A stretch of DNA of 64,000 bases from Aliidiomarina celeris (lineage in GTDB: Bacteria > Pseudomonadota > Gammaproteobacteria > Enterobacterales > Alteromonadaceae), in NCBI RefSeq assembly GCF_003316875.1, contig NZ_QMIL01000001.1:1-64000 (forward strand), given 5' to 3'. Of the stretch, positions 13,405 through 24,900 are shown piece by piece. The notes under the pieces were generated by a model. It ran no database searches. It worked only from the letters and a program-made list of their open reading frames with translations, and was not told the origin of the DNA. Within the stretch, counting starts at the first letter, position 1; each line of letters starts with the position of its first letter. Both the position numbers and the translations under genes were made by a program.

Positions 13405-16400
13405 TTAGCGTAAATGGCTGCCGCCTTGGCCGCGAACTACGTCTATGCGTTTGGTTATACGTTGTTTGAGTTCACTTACGTGCGAAATTATCCCTATGGT
13501 GCGGCCGCTGGCACGTAAGTTGGCGAGCACGTCGATGGCAAGGTCGAGCGCTTCGCTGTCGAGGCTGCCAAAACCTTCGTCAATAAAGAGCGTGTTTATT
13601 TTTATGCCGCCGGCGTACTGCTGCACCACGTCGGATAAGCCGAGCGCGAGGGCGAGTGCGGCCATAAAGCTTTCCCCGCCCGAGAGGGTGTTCACTTCGC
13701 GTTGCTTGCCGGTGTAACTGTCGCTGATCATGAGGTCGAGGCCGCCTTGTTGGCGTTGGTCGCCGCCATGGGTACGGCGCACTAATTCATACCGTTGTTG
13801 CGACATTTGTGCCAGCCGTAAAGAGGCTTCGCGTAGCACATCGTCGAGCAAAATAGACAGCACAAAGCGGTTAAGGCTTATGCGACCGGTGCGTGTGCCT
13901 GAAAGGGTGTCGGCTAAATTGCCAAGTACAGCGTAACGCTGCTCTAGATTGGCGCTTTCGGCTGCGCGGTTTTGGTAGTTTTGAATACTCTTTTGCAGTT
14001 CATTGTAGCGTCGGTCGAGGCTTAGCCATTCGTTATGGGCGTTGTTTTCGGCGCTTGCGGCGCTTTGTGTTGCCGCTGCTAATTGGGTTAAGTCGGGTTG
14101 TTCTTGCGCGCCAATGGCTTCTTGTTCTGCTCTAATATTACTGTTTACCTCGACCACTTTGTTGCGATAGGCGTCGTACTGCTGTTGTAGTTGTTCGGCT
14201 TGGTGCGGCGTAATGAGTGCAGCGAGGAAATGATCAAGATCGTCAAACGAGGAAGCCGCAAGCGCTTGTTGCCAGGCGTTTTCATGCTCGCTGAGCTGTT
14301 GTTTGGCGTTGTTCAGTTCAATGCTGGCGTTCGTTGCTATTGTTTGTGCTTGCTGTTGCTTTGTTTCTGCAGTTTTTAGCTGTAATTGTGCCTGATCAAA
14401 CTCTTGTTTGAGCTGGTTACGTTGTTGCTCTCGCTGCTGGGCTTCCGCCTGCAAGCGCTCGATCGAGAGCGTGCGAAGCTCTCCTTGCGGGTCGAGTGTA
14501 TGGAGCTGACTCTCGTTGCGCGCTTGTTCAGTTTGAGCGGTTGCTAGCTCGGCGCTGAGCCTAGTCAATTGCTGCTCTTGAGCGCTTATTTGGGCATTGA
14601 GTTCAGTTATTTTAGTTTCGGTGCTGGCTTCTGCTTCGCGATCCGCGTGCTGGGCGCGCTCAACGTCTGTGAGTTCCGTAAGTGCGCTTTGTAATTGTTC
14701 GCTGCTCACGTGGGCGAGTTCGCCCAGCGATTGGCGGAACTCGATCTGTGCAATTTCGGCGTTTTTAACTTCGCGTTCGGCTAAATTAAATGCATTTTGT
14801 GCCTTTTGTTCGGCGTTTCTTTTTTCATTTAAGTAGCTTTCGGCCTGATCAAGCTGCGCTTGGCTCACCAGTTCATGCTCCGCTTCTAGGTGAGCGGGAG
14901 CGGGGTGCTCGGTGCTACCGCACACCATGCAGGCTTGGCCGGGTTGTAACTTCTGGGCGAGCGCTTGTGCTTGTTCTTGGTACCAACGCAAGAATAGTTT
15001 ATCGCGCTGGCTTTGTGCGTGCTCGGTGTCTTTTTTTGCCTGAGCTAACGGTTGCTGTGTGGCGGTAAGTGCATGCTGTTGCTCGGTCACCTTGGCGGCG
15101 AGCTGTGCTAGCTGTTGGAGCTGCTGTTGTTGGCTCTGTAGTTTTTGTCGCTGCGCTTCGGTGTTTTGGTGTTGTTTTATGCGGGCGCGCAGTTCTGTTA
15201 ATGCGGTGGTTGCCGCGCTGTGTTCGGCTTTTAGCTGTAGTAGGGTGTTTTCGCCGGTGTATTGAGCTTTTTGTGCGCTTTCTACTGCCTGTTGGTTTTG
15301 GGTAATACGGGTAAGCAGTTGCTGTATTTGGCCAACGGTTTGTGCTTGCTTCTGTAGCTCTGGAATTTGTAAATTCAGTTGCTCAATTTGCGCGGGGAAG
15401 TCGGCTACGGCCTGTGCCTGCGCTTGCGCGTTTTGCGCTTCGTTATTGGCGTGCTCGGCGTTTTCTAATGCTTGCGTATGCAACGCGGTGCGGGTGTGTA
15501 CTGCCTTTGTGCTTGCCTCAAGTGCTTGCCAGAGGGGCTGTAAATGCAATGCCTGTGCGTGGCTTTTTAGCTGCTGTTGAATAGCCTGCATGGGCTCTTG
15601 TTGCTGATCAAGCGACTGTTTAATGGCTTGGTAGGCAGCAAGCTCGCTAAAGCGCTTGGCAAGGGCTTCGGCTTTGGTGTATTGCGTTTGTGCCTGTTCA
15701 AGCACGGCACGCGCCTGTGCATGGGCGGCTTTAGCTGCGGCTAACGGCTGCTCTTGCTGTGCTAATGCACAAACTGCAGCTTCGATACTGGGCTGGCTCA
15801 TGTCGGCAAGCTTTTGGTGTAACTCTTTATTGAGTGCACTGTAGTCTTGCTTAATTTGCTGCGCCCGCTGCGCTACGGCCTCTTCAATGCGCTTGAAGCG
15901 CTGTGTTTGAAATAGGCTTTCGAGTACCGCCTCACGATCAGCCGCCTTGGCCACCAATAACTCGCGAAAACGGCCTTGCGGCAACACCACAACCTGGCGA
16001 AATTGATCAAGGTTAAGGCCAAGTAATGCCTCAACTTGTTTGCTCACGTCGCCTACTTTATTGCCCAGTAATTCTGCGGTTTCCCAGTTTTGCGCCGCGC
16101 TTTCTGTGCTCGGCGTGAGACGATACAACAAGGCTGTGGCTTGCCGTGTGGTTTCGCCGCTGCCCCGTTTGGCCTGTACGGTTTGAGTGGGTTTACGCTC
16201 AAGCCGGTAGGTGTGTTCGCCGTAACTAAAAATAAACACTACTTCGGTTTCAGTTACGCTCGACGCGTGGTCGCAACGCATGTTTTGCCCGCTGCGGTCG
16301 CCGGTGGTACTGCCAAATAGAGCGAAAGTCATGGCGTCGAGCAGGGTGGTTTTGCCCGCACCGGTGGGCCCGTTAATAAGAAACAGCGGGTTTTCGCCGA

Positions 16401-16473
16401 GCGCAGTAAAATCGACCTTTTGTTCGTTTGCAAAAGGGCCAAAAGCGGTCATAGCAAGATAAATCGGTTTCAT
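13405..16473 (-). CDS. sbcC: SbcC, large subunit of the SbcCD exonuclease
   Basis: A 1022-residue SMC/Rad50-type ATPase. The N-terminus has the Walker A motif GPTGAGKTTLLD. Long Gln/Ala-rich coiled coils flank a zinc hook Cys-x-x-Cys (QACMVCGST, about residue 510). The C-terminus has the signature LSGGESF and Walker B FIDEGFGSLD. With SbcD it opens DNA hairpins and palindromes and trims double-strand ends. It follows sbcD with a 9-base gap in one operon. Confidence 0.96.
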   Translation of the reverse strand: MKPIYLAMTAFGPFANEQKVDFTALGENPLFLINGPTGAGKTTLLDAMTFALFGSTTGDRSGQNMRCDHASSVTETEVVFIFSYGEHTYRLERKPTQTVQAKRGSGETTRQATALLYRLTPSTESAAQNWETAELLGNKVGDVSKQVEALLGLNLDQFRQVVVLPQGRFRELLVAKAADREAVLESLFQTQRFKRIEEAVAQRAQQIKQDYSALNKELHQKLADMSQPSIEAAVCALAQQEQPLAAAKAAHAQARAVLEQAQTQYTKAEALAKRFSELAAYQAIKQSLDQQQEPMQAIQQQLKSHAQALHLQPLWQALEASTKAVHTRTALHTQALENAEHANNEAQNAQAQAQAVADFPAQIEQLNLQIPELQKQAQTVGQIQQLLTRITQNQQAVESAQKAQYTGENTLLQLKAEHSAATTALTELRARIKQHQNTEAQRQKLQSQQQQLQQLAQLAAKVTEQQHALTATQQPLAQAKKDTEHAQSQRDKLFLRWYQEQAQALAQKLQPGQACMVCGSTEHPAPAHLEAEHELVSQAQLDQAESYLNEKRNAEQKAQNAFNLAEREVKNAEIAQIEFRQSLGELAHVSSEQLQSALTELTDVERAQHADREAEASTETKITELNAQISAQEQQLTRLSAELATAQTEQARNESQLHTLDPQGELRTLSIERLQAEAQQREQQRNQLKQEFDQAQLQLKTAETKQQQAQTIATNASIELNNAKQQLSEHENAWQQALAASSFDDLDHFLAALITPHQAEQLQQQYDAYRNKVVEVNSNIRAEQEAIGAQEQPDLTQLAAATQSAASAENNAHNEWLSLDRRYNELQKSIQNYQNRAAESANLEQRYAVLGNLADTLSGTRTGRISLNRFVLSILLDDVLREASLRLAQMSQQRYELVRRTHGGDQRQQGGLDLMISDSYTGKQREVNTLSGGESFMAALALALGLSDVVQQYAGGIKINTLFIDEGFGSLDSEALDLAIDVLANLRASGRTIGIISHVSELKQRITKRIDVVRGQGGSHLR

Positions 16474-16482
16474 TTGTGGTTC

Positions 16483-17658
16483 CTATGCGCGTTTACTGCT
16501 GCGTTCGGTGTCGGTATTGTTTAACTCGGTTAACACGTTTTGCAGGATTTGCCGTTGCTCGTCGGTTAAATGTTCATTGTTCATGGCGTGATAAAAGTCG
16601 TTAATTATGTCCATTTCTGAGCGCGCCAGTTGTGCTCTACTACGTTCCGAGTTTGTGCTGCCTTCGTTGTTACGCACTTTCACCAAGTCGAGAATGTTGG
16701 GGTATACCTCACGCAGCGACGCCATGGGGTCGAGCAGCGCTTCTTTGTTGGTGAGTTTTACTTGCACGTAGTCGTGGTTGTTTGGATCTTTTTTGCCTTG
16801 CGCGAGCAAGTCGGCCAGTTCACCTTCAATAATGCGCACGTTGCGTTTCGGCTCTAGCGGCACATGTTCAATGTTGCAGCTTTGGTCGGCATGAAAAGAA
16901 ACAATGCTCACCCCTTTGTTGTGGTTTACCTCGGAAAAGCTGTATTTCAGTGGCGAGCCGCTGTAGCGAACATGCGAGTAACTACGGTGTTGAGCCTGGT
17001 GCAAATGGCCGAGGGCGGTGTAGTGAAAGTCTTTGAATAAATCGGCGCTCACGCATTCGGCGCCGCCAATGCTGAGTGAACGTTCAGAATCACTTACACT
17101 CGCGCCGGCAATAAAACTATGGCTGATTACCACATGGGTGGCGGAGTGCGGGTAGTGGCGGGCAATGTGCTCGTGCAAGAGCTGGGTAACATGCTCTTGT
17201 GCGCTTTGGTGGTCGGTTGTTTTAACCTTGTAATACTGGTTCACATGCTCAGGATCACAATAAGGTATTCCCCAGATAACAAGGTCGGAGCCTTCAGCCT
17301 CTGAAAGAATAACGGGTTCAAGCAGTTGGTCGAAGGAGGTGAATAGGTGCAAACCACTGTGCTTCAGCAGGCTGGAGCCAAAACCAAGGCGCTGCGCGCC
17401 GTCGTGATTGCCAGAAATCATAATCACCGGAATATTATGCTCGCCAATAAGGGTGTTGAGTGTGCGGTCGAGTAAAGCAACGGCGTCTGCGGGCGGTAGG
17501 GCGCGGTCGTAAATATCGCCGGCCACAATAACGGCGCTTACTTGGTGGTTTACCGCCTGCTGAATAATTTCTTGCAAAATATAGGCTTGGTCGTCGAGTA
17601 GTGACTGCTGATTAAAAATGCGGCCTAGGTGCCAGTCGGAGGTGTGAAGAATTTTCAT
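16483..17658 (-). CDS. sbcD: SbcD, nuclease subunit of SbcCD
   Basis: A metallophosphoesterase of 391 residues: MKILHTSDWHLGR (metal Asp and His), AGDIYDRALPP, SGNHDGAQR and ALGHLHQAQ. It is the Mn-dependent nuclease partner of SbcC. The open frame extends 10 codons upstream to a TTG, but the ATG at 17658 gives the standard N-terminus. The C-terminus ends in a short charged tail. Confidence 0.95.
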   Translation of the reverse strand: MKILHTSDWHLGRIFNQQSLLDDQAYILQEIIQQAVNHQVSAVIVAGDIYDRALPPADAVALLDRTLNTLIGEHNIPVIMISGNHDGAQRLGFGSSLLKHSGLHLFTSFDQLLEPVILSEAEGSDLVIWGIPYCDPEHVNQYYKVKTTDHQSAQEHVTQLLHEHIARHYPHSATHVVISHSFIAGASVSDSERSLSIGGAECVSADLFKDFHYTALGHLHQAQHRSYSHVRYSGSPLKYSFSEVNHNKGVSIVSFHADQSCNIEHVPLEPKRNVRIIEGELADLLAQGKKDPNNHDYVQVKLTNKEALLDPMASLREVYPNILDLVKVRNNEGSTNSERSRAQLARSEMDIINDFYHAMNNEHLTDEQRQILQNVLTELNNTDTERSSKRA

Positions 17659-17810
17659 AATGCGCCCGTTTACTGTGCTATTTTTCAATGGTGCTTACTT
17701 TAACGGATTTAACCGACGAATCGTGTCGTTACCCAAAATAAAATAACGGCGCGACAGGCGTTGTCGGTTACCACACATAGAATTAGAAAAAAGCTGAGGA
17801 GGGCGCAAGC

Positions 17811-18548
17811 ATGACATCTTTCGAATTTATTAAAGGAAAATACCCACAACTGTTTGAATTGGCGACTGACGCGGAGCGCTACGCGTCTATTGATCATTCA
17901 GTGTTTGTACTCAAAATTCGTCAGTTTTTAGAAATTTGGGCGCATGAGATTGACTATATTCACTCGCACGCGCTTGCCCTTGAAGAGTCGCTGTTCGAAA
18001 AGCTCAACCGCATGGAAAAGTGGCGTTATGTAAATGCCGAAACCATTACTATTGCCCACAACCTAAGAACACTGGGTAATTTGGGCGTGCATGTAGGCTT
18101 TGATGAAGAGCAGGGCTTTCGCCATACCGTAACCTTGACCGGGCACGACAAACAAGAAGCGTTAATTGGCTTGCACCGCTTGTGTTTGGCATTGCTCAAC
18201 GACGAGGATCTCGCCCGCCACTATGGCTATGAGCCTTCCACCACGGCGGTTATCGACTCTATAGTGGCGGCTGCATTTTGGGGCGACGCGGAAAAGTGTT
18301 TGCGTATAGCCCAACAAATTCACAGTAACTTAAAAGACCGCTTGCGAAAGCCCGACTTTACGGTAGCAGATTTACAGTTTTGGTTAGAAAAAAGCTTGGC
18401 AAAACACTATGAACCGGCGCTTGAGTTCACCGCGAAGCTAGCGTTTGAAAGAAGCTACAGTCTGTTCGATTTCAATTATTTAGAGCGTACATTAGAGAAG
18501 TGCTTTCGCGACATCAAAACAGAAAAGTGCGGCGAAGAAAGGATCTAA
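17811..18548 (+). CDS. DUF4145-like protein
   Basis: A 245-residue cytoplasmic protein. Its N-terminal 115 residues match the DUF4145 pattern found at the front of some restriction subunits (KIRQFLEIWAHEI, then LRTLGNLGVHVG, the conserved R-x-L-G-N-x-x-x-H). The rest is helical and has no known domain (YEPSTTAVIDSIVAAAFWG onward). It is divergent from sbcDC and convergent with rhlE, standing alone. DUF4145 is linked to nucleic-acid or HEPN-like functions; a specific role cannot be read here. Confidence 0.6.
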   Translation: MTSFEFIKGKYPQLFELATDAERYASIDHSVFVLKIRQFLEIWAHEIDYIHSHALALEESLFEKLNRMEKWRYVNAETITIAHNLRTLGNLGVHVGFDEEQGFRHTVTLTGHDKQEALIGLHRLCLALLNDEDLARHYGYEPSTTAVIDSIVAAAFWGDAEKCLRIAQQIHSNLKDRLRKPDFTVADLQFWLEKSLAKHYEPALEFTAKLAFERSYSLFDFNYLERTLEKCFRDIKTEKCGEERI

Positions 18549-18631
18549 GTATGCCAAGCAACTGCTCAACCAAATGAGCGGCCGCTATGGCCGCGCCTTT
18601 GGTTAGCTTTTTTCTTTGCTAAAAAAACGTA

Positions 18632-19831
18632 TTAACGCCGTGGGCGGCGCGGTGGCCGTTGCCCACCCCGAGGTGGTGGTGGCGTTTTACCGGTGAGTTC
18701 TACCGGAGCAAAACCTGCGAGCTCTTTGCGTTCAATGGCTTGGCCAATTAACCGCTCTATGGCTTTTAAGGTTTTGAACTCTTCGTCCATAACCAGTGAA
18801 ATGGCATGGCCTACTTGGCCGGCGCGCCCCGTACGACCAATACGATGTACATAGTCTTCTGCAACTTGCGGTAAGTCGTAGTTTATTACATAGGGTAGTT
18901 TGTCGATGTCGAGCCCGCGTGCGGCAATGTCGGTGGCGACCAATACTTGTACTTTACCGGCTTTAAAGTCTGCGAGTGCTTTGGTGCGTGCACCCTGGCT
19001 TTTGTTGCCGTGAATGGCTGCCGCCAAAAAGCCGTCGCTGTCGAGCTGTTTTACCAAACGGTTTGCACCGTGTTTGGTACGCGAAAATACAATAACTTGC
19101 GGTAAGTTGAGTTCGCGTAAAATTTGCATAAGCATGCGTGGTTTGTGGTTCTTCTCTGCCGCGTACATGACCTGCTCAATTCGCTCTGCTGTTGCATTTG
19201 GCGGTGCGACAGAAATTTCCACTGGGTTATTCACCAAGCTTTTGGCAAGGGTGCGAATGTCGTTAGAAAAGGTAGCCGAGAACATTAAGGTTTGCCGTTT
19301 AGCGGGCAATAGCTTAATGATTTTTTTTATGTCGTGAATAAAACCCATGTCGAGCATACGGTCGGCTTCGTCGAGCACTAACAGGTCGAGATTAGGGAAA
19401 CGCACGGCATTTTGTTGGTATAAGTCGAGTAAGCGGCCCGGTGTGGCAACGAGAATGTCAACGCCTTTGCGGAGCTTCATCATTTGCGGGTTAATTTTCA
19501 CCCCACCAAATACTACGGCGTAATTCATGGGTAAGTTAGCGCCATAGGTAGCCACACTTTCGCCAACTTGGGCGGCAAGTTCGCGCGTAGGGGTGAGAAT
19601 AAGTACCCGCGCAGTATTCGCTTTGGCTCGCTCGCCGCCTTTGATCATTTCTAAAATAGGTAAAGTAAAGCCCGCGGTTTTACCCGTGCCCGTTTGCGCT
19701 GCTGCCATTACGTCGTTACCTGCCAGTACAGCAGGAATAGCTTGCGCTTGAATAGGGGTGGGTTCGGTGTAACCTTGGCGAGTGAGTGCGGTAAGAATTT
19801 CAGGGCATAGCCCGAGTTCTGAAAAAGTCAT
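18632..19831 (-). CDS. rhlE: RhlE-type DEAD-box RNA helicase
   Basis: A 399-residue DEAD-box helicase: Q motif (GYTEPTPIQ), Walker [23 protein letters not shown] box [15 protein letters not shown] motif, and [10 protein letters not shown]. The basic, Pro/Arg-rich tail (RPPRRPRR) helps RNA binding. RhlE-like enzymes act in ribosome assembly and RNA turnover. The assignment to rhlE rather than another DEAD-box gene rests on length and tail. Confidence 0.88.
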   Translation of the reverse strand: MTFSELGLCPEILTALTRQGYTEPTPIQAQAIPAVLAGNDVMAAAQTGTGKTAGFTLPILEMIKGGERAKANTARVLILTPTRELAAQVGESVATYGANLPMNYAVVFGGVKINPQMMKLRKGVDILVATPGRLLDLYQQNAVRFPNLDLLVLDEADRMLDMGFIHDIKKIIKLLPAKRQTLMFSATFSNDIRTLAKSLVNNPVEISVAPPNATAERIEQVMYAAEKNHKPRMLMQILRELNLPQVIVFSRTKHGANRLVKQLDSDGFLAAAIHGNKSQGARTKALADFKAGKVQVLVATDIAARGLDIDKLPYVINYDLPQVAEDYVHRIGRTGRAGQVGHAISLVMDEEFKTLKAIERLIGQAIERKELAGFAPVELTGKTPPPPRGGQRPPRRPRR

Positions 19832-19909
19832 GTATAGGTGTACAACTCAATAGCGATATGAATTCGAAGGCGCCATTCTAACCTAGAACGGCGCAACACG
19901 CAGTTTTAT

Positions 19910-20764
19910 TTATGCGGTGCTTTTTTGCGGCTGACACAACCAAACGGCAAAAAGAATAACGCTACCGCCCAATAAGAGTGAACCCCACTGCACATTTTGC
20001 CCCCACAGCAGGTAATTGACCAAAAGCCCCGCGGGTATAAGGGCGTTGTTCATGGTGGCCAGTTGGCCGATGTTCACTTTTTTGCTGGCGAGGCTCCACA
20101 CCAAATAGCCAGCTCCGGAAGCACCAAGGCCAAGCCAAACTAACACCGCCCAATGGGTCGCCGTTGTGGGTAGCCTGCTCATATTGCCAAACAACAACAT
20201 GGCAAGCCCGCTGATGAATAATGCGCCTAAGAAAAACAGCGCGTAATGCTGAATTTGTGTTGTAGTGTGGTTAGGTGCAATACGTTTATAGGCCACTTGG
20301 CCGAGGGCAAAGCAGAGGTTAGCGCCTTGAATAAGTAAGAAACCCGTTAAAAATTCAGTGCTCACGCCTTGGTAACGAATAATGCCGGCACCCACTACCG
20401 ACAGCCCTGCGGCTAGCCACCAGCGTTTAGGTAGGGGTTTGCGGTTCAGTAGCCATTCGTCGATTAAGGTTATGTAAAGTGGCGTAAAAATGGTGAACAA
20501 CAATACTTCGGCCACGGAGATATACAGGAAGGCGTGGTAAAGCAGTAAGTACATAATGCCAATTTGCACGGCGCCAATGGCCATGAGTTGCCACTGCAAT
20601 TTGCGGGTGTGCTGGCTTAAACGAAGCATGGGGGCAAGGAGCAGAAACGCCAACAGCATGCGAATAAATACGGCTACATAGGCGTCGACGCTTGGTGCCA
20701 GTAACTCACCAATGAGGGAAAAGCTAAAGGCCCAAAGCACAGTAACAAGAATAAGGTAATGCAC
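19910..20764 (-). CDS. EamA/DMT-family transporter
   Basis: A 284-residue membrane protein with about ten hydrophobic helices in two EamA repeats (residues about 1-130 and 140-280), typical of the drug/metabolite exporter superfamily. Motifs such as LLFTIFTPLYITLIDEW and WLGLGASGAGYLVWS fit the family. It exports or imports small metabolites; the substrate is not predictable. It appears to be a single gene. Confidence 0.85.
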   Translation of the reverse strand: MHYLILVTVLWAFSFSLIGELLAPSVDAYVAVFIRMLLAFLLLAPMLRLSQHTRKLQWQLMAIGAVQIGIMYLLLYHAFLYISVAEVLLFTIFTPLYITLIDEWLLNRKPLPKRWWLAAGLSVVGAGIIRYQGVSTEFLTGFLLIQGANLCFALGQVAYKRIAPNHTTTQIQHYALFFLGALFISGLAMLLFGNMSRLPTTATHWAVLVWLGLGASGAGYLVWSLASKKVNIGQLATMNNALIPAGLLVNYLLWGQNVQWGSLLLGGSVILFAVWLCQPQKSTA

Positions 20765-20992
20765 AGAAATACTCGCTGTAACAGGAAGAAAGCGCCGTTA
20801 GTGTAACGGTTAAACAAAAGGGGGTAAATGAAAGCGGGTAAATTCGCCAAACACACGAAAGATTAGCGAAAAGAACCACTAATGTATTTTGGTTTTTTTG
20901 CAAGTGGCTGTATTTAATAGGGTATTCAAGTTGGCAAGCAAATTGCTTTATTCGCGGTGTACTTTTTAATGTGACCAAAAGGAAAATAACAA

Positions 20993-21361
20993 ATGAAGAA
21001 ATTGGCTCTTGTTAGCGCGGGTGTATTGTCTTTAAGTTTGCTCACGGGTTGTATTGTTGTGGTTGACGGCGACAAACGGGTTGAAAACCAAAGTACCACT
21101 GAGCAACGTGAAGAAAGCAATAGAACGGCTATTGCTAACTTAGATTTAGGCAGTTCGCCGGCGGTGGTGCTGAATAAAATGGGAACGCCCGATTTCGACG
21201 AGCGAATGAACAACGGTGACGTGGAGTATCGTGTTTTGTACTACCGCACGCAGCGCGTGAAAGGCGACGGTATTACAACCAAAGACGAATGCACACCGCT
21301 GGTTTTTGCCAACGGAGCGCTGATTGGTTGGGGTGAAGGCAAGCTTGAATCGATTTGGTAA
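20993..21361 (+). CDS. DUF3192 lipoprotein
   Basis: A 122-residue lipoprotein with signal peptide and lipobox (SLLTGC, Cys near residue 20). The mature part has the DUF3192 pattern: NRTAIANLDLGSS, MGTPDFDE, RVLYYRTQR and TPLVFANGALIGWGE. This family is common in Alteromonadales and Vibrio and resembles SmpA/BamE-type small lipoproteins; its function is unknown. Confidence 0.85.
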   Translation: MKKLALVSAGVLSLSLLTGCIVVVDGDKRVENQSTTEQREESNRTAIANLDLGSSPAVVLNKMGTPDFDERMNNGDVEYRVLYYRTQRVKGDGITTKDECTPLVFANGALIGWGEGKLESIW

Positions 21362-21378
21362 GCGTTTAAGCTCGAACG

Positions 21379-21927
21379 TTAAGTGCCGGGTGGTGCTGAA
21401 ACTGGAGCAACGAGCTGTTGATGCAGCTCGTTGACATGTTTTAGCGCCGCTGAACCATACCAAGGATACATTTCAACGGTTAATCGACCCGCCTGCACTG
21501 CAGGATCTCGCGCTACGAGTTCCTCGGCTTCTGCCAACGTGCTTACATTCAAAATAAAAATTCCGCGATAATTACCAATGTTCGCCTCGTCGGTGGCGTA
21601 GAACGGCCCCGCAACAGCGAGCAGGCCTTCCTCCGCCAGTTGCTGTATATTTGCCATGTGGCCCGCTTGTAAGGCTTGAGCGCGTTCAGGGTTTTGATTG
21701 CGTTGCTCACCGGCTTTTAAAATAACCATGACATAACGGCTCATGCCCCATTGGTCTGCGCCCAGCTGCTCAGCCAGTTGAGCGTTGTAGGCAGGCTTCT
21801 GGGCCGTATTTTCACTTTGTGGTTGACCCTCGCTACCTTGCGCAGAACTGTGTACGTTTGTGCTGAATGTAAGCACAGTTAGCGTAAACGCACTGGCGAG
21901 CAGCGTTGTCGATAATCGAACTGTCAT
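21379..21927 (-). CDS. secreted YCII-domain protein, RND operon
   Basis: A 182-residue protein with a signal peptide (residues 1-27, cleavage near VHSSA) and a YCII-related C-terminal domain (YVMVILKAGEQR, LLAVAGPFYATD, ELVARDPAVQAGRLTVEMYPW). The start is ATG 21927, with AAAGGAG upstream; an upstream extension in the frame is less likely. Its ATG overlaps the RND permease stop (ATGA), so it is co-translated with the efflux genes. YCII domains are rarely found in the periplasm, and its role here is unclear. Confidence 0.75.
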   Translation of the reverse strand: MTVRLSTTLLASAFTLTVLTFSTNVHSSAQGSEGQPQSENTAQKPAYNAQLAEQLGADQWGMSRYVMVILKAGEQRNQNPERAQALQAGHMANIQQLAEEGLLAVAGPFYATDEANIGNYRGIFILNVSTLAEAEELVARDPAVQAGRLTVEMYPWYGSAALKHVNELHQQLVAPVSAPPGT

Positions 21928-24900
21928 TTTTGCTCCTTTAAACGTAATCCGCTGGCCTGCCAAACGGCAGACCAATGACTACGCCAGTATAGTAAACGTG
22001 CATAAGCATGAGGTACAAAATACAGGCTGGTAAGGGTAGAAAACAACAGCCCTGAAATTATAGTAATGGCCATAGGTGCGTAGGGTGGGCCGTCGCCGCC
22101 GATTTGAGTGCTGCCCAAGGCCAACGGCAAGAGCCCAAGTATGGTGGTAGCCACGGTCATTAATATAGGCCGAACGCGCCGCGCTGAACCTTGTACTATG
22201 GCTTCTTCTAAACTGTAGCCTTCGTTCACCAGTTGGTTTATTTGGTCGACCAGCACAATACCGTTGTTCACGACAATGCCCATGAGAATAAGCAAGCCGA
22301 TCAGTGCCATCATGTCGAGCGATGTGCCGGTAAACATAAGCCCCCAAAACACTCCAGTAATAGCAAGCAGGAGAGAGCCGATAACGGCGCTGGGTAGCAG
22401 TAGCGATTCGAACAGTGCGGCCATCACCATATACACTAAACACACGGCCAACAGCATATTCACCAGCATTACTTGGTTCTGTTGCTGCTGTTGGCGAAAA
22501 CCGCCGTCGAGGGTCCATTGGTAACCGCTCGGTAAGTTTTGTTGGTTCATGACTGCGGTTATGGCGTTCCGTGCTTCGGGTAGCGTGATGTCGTTCATAT
22601 TGGCAGAAATACGCAAGGCGGTTTGCCGATCAAAACGGTTAATTTGGTTGAGCCGTGGTACTTGCACGAATTGTGCAACTTGGTCGAGCTGTATCAGTTC
22701 ATTGCCTTGGCGGGCAATGGTCATGGTGGCAAGGCGGTTTAGCTCGTGTTCGTACTGCTCGGGGTAAGTGGCCCGTATTCGCACGTCGCGTTCTGGGTTG
22801 TGACGAAACGAACGTAAGTTCGAGCCACGCAGGGCTGTGCTCACTAAGCTGGCAATTTGTTCCGTCGACAAGCCGTAGCGCTGGGCTTGCTCCCGGTTGA
22901 CCACTAACTGCAGCTCGTCGGTGCTGTTCCCTGTGTCGGTTTGTACGTCTTCAAGCCCCGGAATTTGGTTGAGCAAGGGTATAAGATCGTTCGCTAAGGT
23001 TTGCAAACGTTCTGTGGAGCGACCGCGCAAGGTAATTTGCACACCTTGGTTGTCGCCACCCTGAAAACCAAAGCGCGGTCGGCTACGTGCCAGTGGTGGC
23101 ATGTTTTCACGAATTTGCGCCTGAATGTCGGTAACGCTGAGGCTGCGCTCTTCTTTTAGCATGAGCGTAGATATTGCGTAACCGGGTGTGTAATAGCTGT
23201 ATACGTCTTCCAGTTCAAATTGCTCTTTGTTGGCGTATAAATAGGCTTCTAAGCTGGCAACCTCAGCCGCCACTTCGCTTAACGCGTATTGCGATTGAAT
23301 ATCGTAGTCTATGAACAAACGGTTATTGTAAGCCGTGTCGGTTTGATTACTGCCTACTTGCGAGAAGGGCAGCGCGGTGCTGGCTAACACCACCAAAATA
23401 ATGGCGGTAGTGGCGCGCGGGTGGCGGTAACCCCAACGTAGGCTTTTTAAATAACTGCGTTTGAGCCAGGAGTCTTTTATCGCTATTTGTTGTGGCTTTA
23501 CTTTGAGTTTACTGAGCAGCAGCGGAATTAAGGTTTGCGCTATAAGCAACGAGGACAGCAGTGAAATACAAATGGCAACTGCAACGTGTTCAAGAAATAC
23601 GGTAATTTCTTCGGTAGCGCCGAAAATATTGGGTAGAAATACAATTGCGGTAGTGAGTGTTCCGGCAATGATGGCCAGCGACACGCGCGAAGCGCCGCGC
23701 TCTACAGTGGCGGCATTGGGCATAAGGCCATTGGCCAATTCCTCTTCTTGCTCTTGGCGCACACTTTCGCTCACCACTACAGCATTGTCGATCAGCATAC
23801 CCACGGCGAGCATAAGCCCCATCATTGAGAGAATATTTAGCGAATAGCCGAGTAAATACATGGCGCCCAAGGTTAGGCAAATGGCGATAGGCACCGACAG
23901 CACAATTACCAAGGTAAGCTTCCAGTCGCGCAAAAATGCAAACAAAATGGCAATAGACAGCAGTGCACCCACTAACCCTGCTAACAGTAAGTCGGACAGC
24001 GACGATGTAACACTCTCGGCGAGATTGTCCATCATCATTAATTGAATACCGCTAAATTCTGGAAGAGTAGAGGCTTCTTCAATAACACTGACTGCGCTGC
24101 GTGCTACGTCGACCAAGTTCGCGGTTGAGTCTTTGTACACGCTAATACCAATCGCGAATTTTTGATTAAAATGGCGGCCTTCTTTTTGTTCCGGAAGTTC
24201 GTAGCGAACGTCGGCGAGATCGCTGAGGCTTAGATAACGGGTAATGGGTAAGTTGCGAATGTCGTCAAGGTTCTGAAACTCACCATTTGGCGTAACACGA
24301 ATACGCGCTTGGGCGGTTTCCATGTAGCCCGCTGAGCTGGAAAAGTTGGCACGGCGCAATTGTTGTAATACGTTGCGCTCGGTGAGCCCGGCTGCAACGA
24401 TTTGCTCGGGGTTTAAACGAATAAGAATTTCTCGGGCTTGTACGCCGTATAGCTCAACTTTCGACACCCCTTGGGCGCGCTCTAAGGGTTGTTTAAGCTG
24501 GCGATTGAGTAAGTCCCAAGCGAGTGAAAGATCGCGGTCGCTGGAAATCCTTATTTGCAAAACTGGCATGTCGTCGGTGTTGAAGTGCAACACATACACG
24601 CGCTCTACGTCTGTTGGCAACTGACCGCGAACCGCTTCTACTTTTTCGCGCACTTCAATGCTGCGGGCGTTAATGTCTTCACTCCAACTAAAACTAAGCA
24701 CAACAGTGCCGCCGTTTTCGCGGGAAAAAGAGCGTATTTCTTGAATGCCAGAAATAGTGGCCAACTGTTCTTCCAGTGGCCGCACAATTAACCGCTCCAC
24801 TTCTGCGGGTGTAGCGTTGGGGTAGGGAACCTCTACCACCAGCTGCGGAATGTCGATAGTGGGAAACTTTTCGAGCGGAAGTAGCCGCGCCGAAGCCAGC

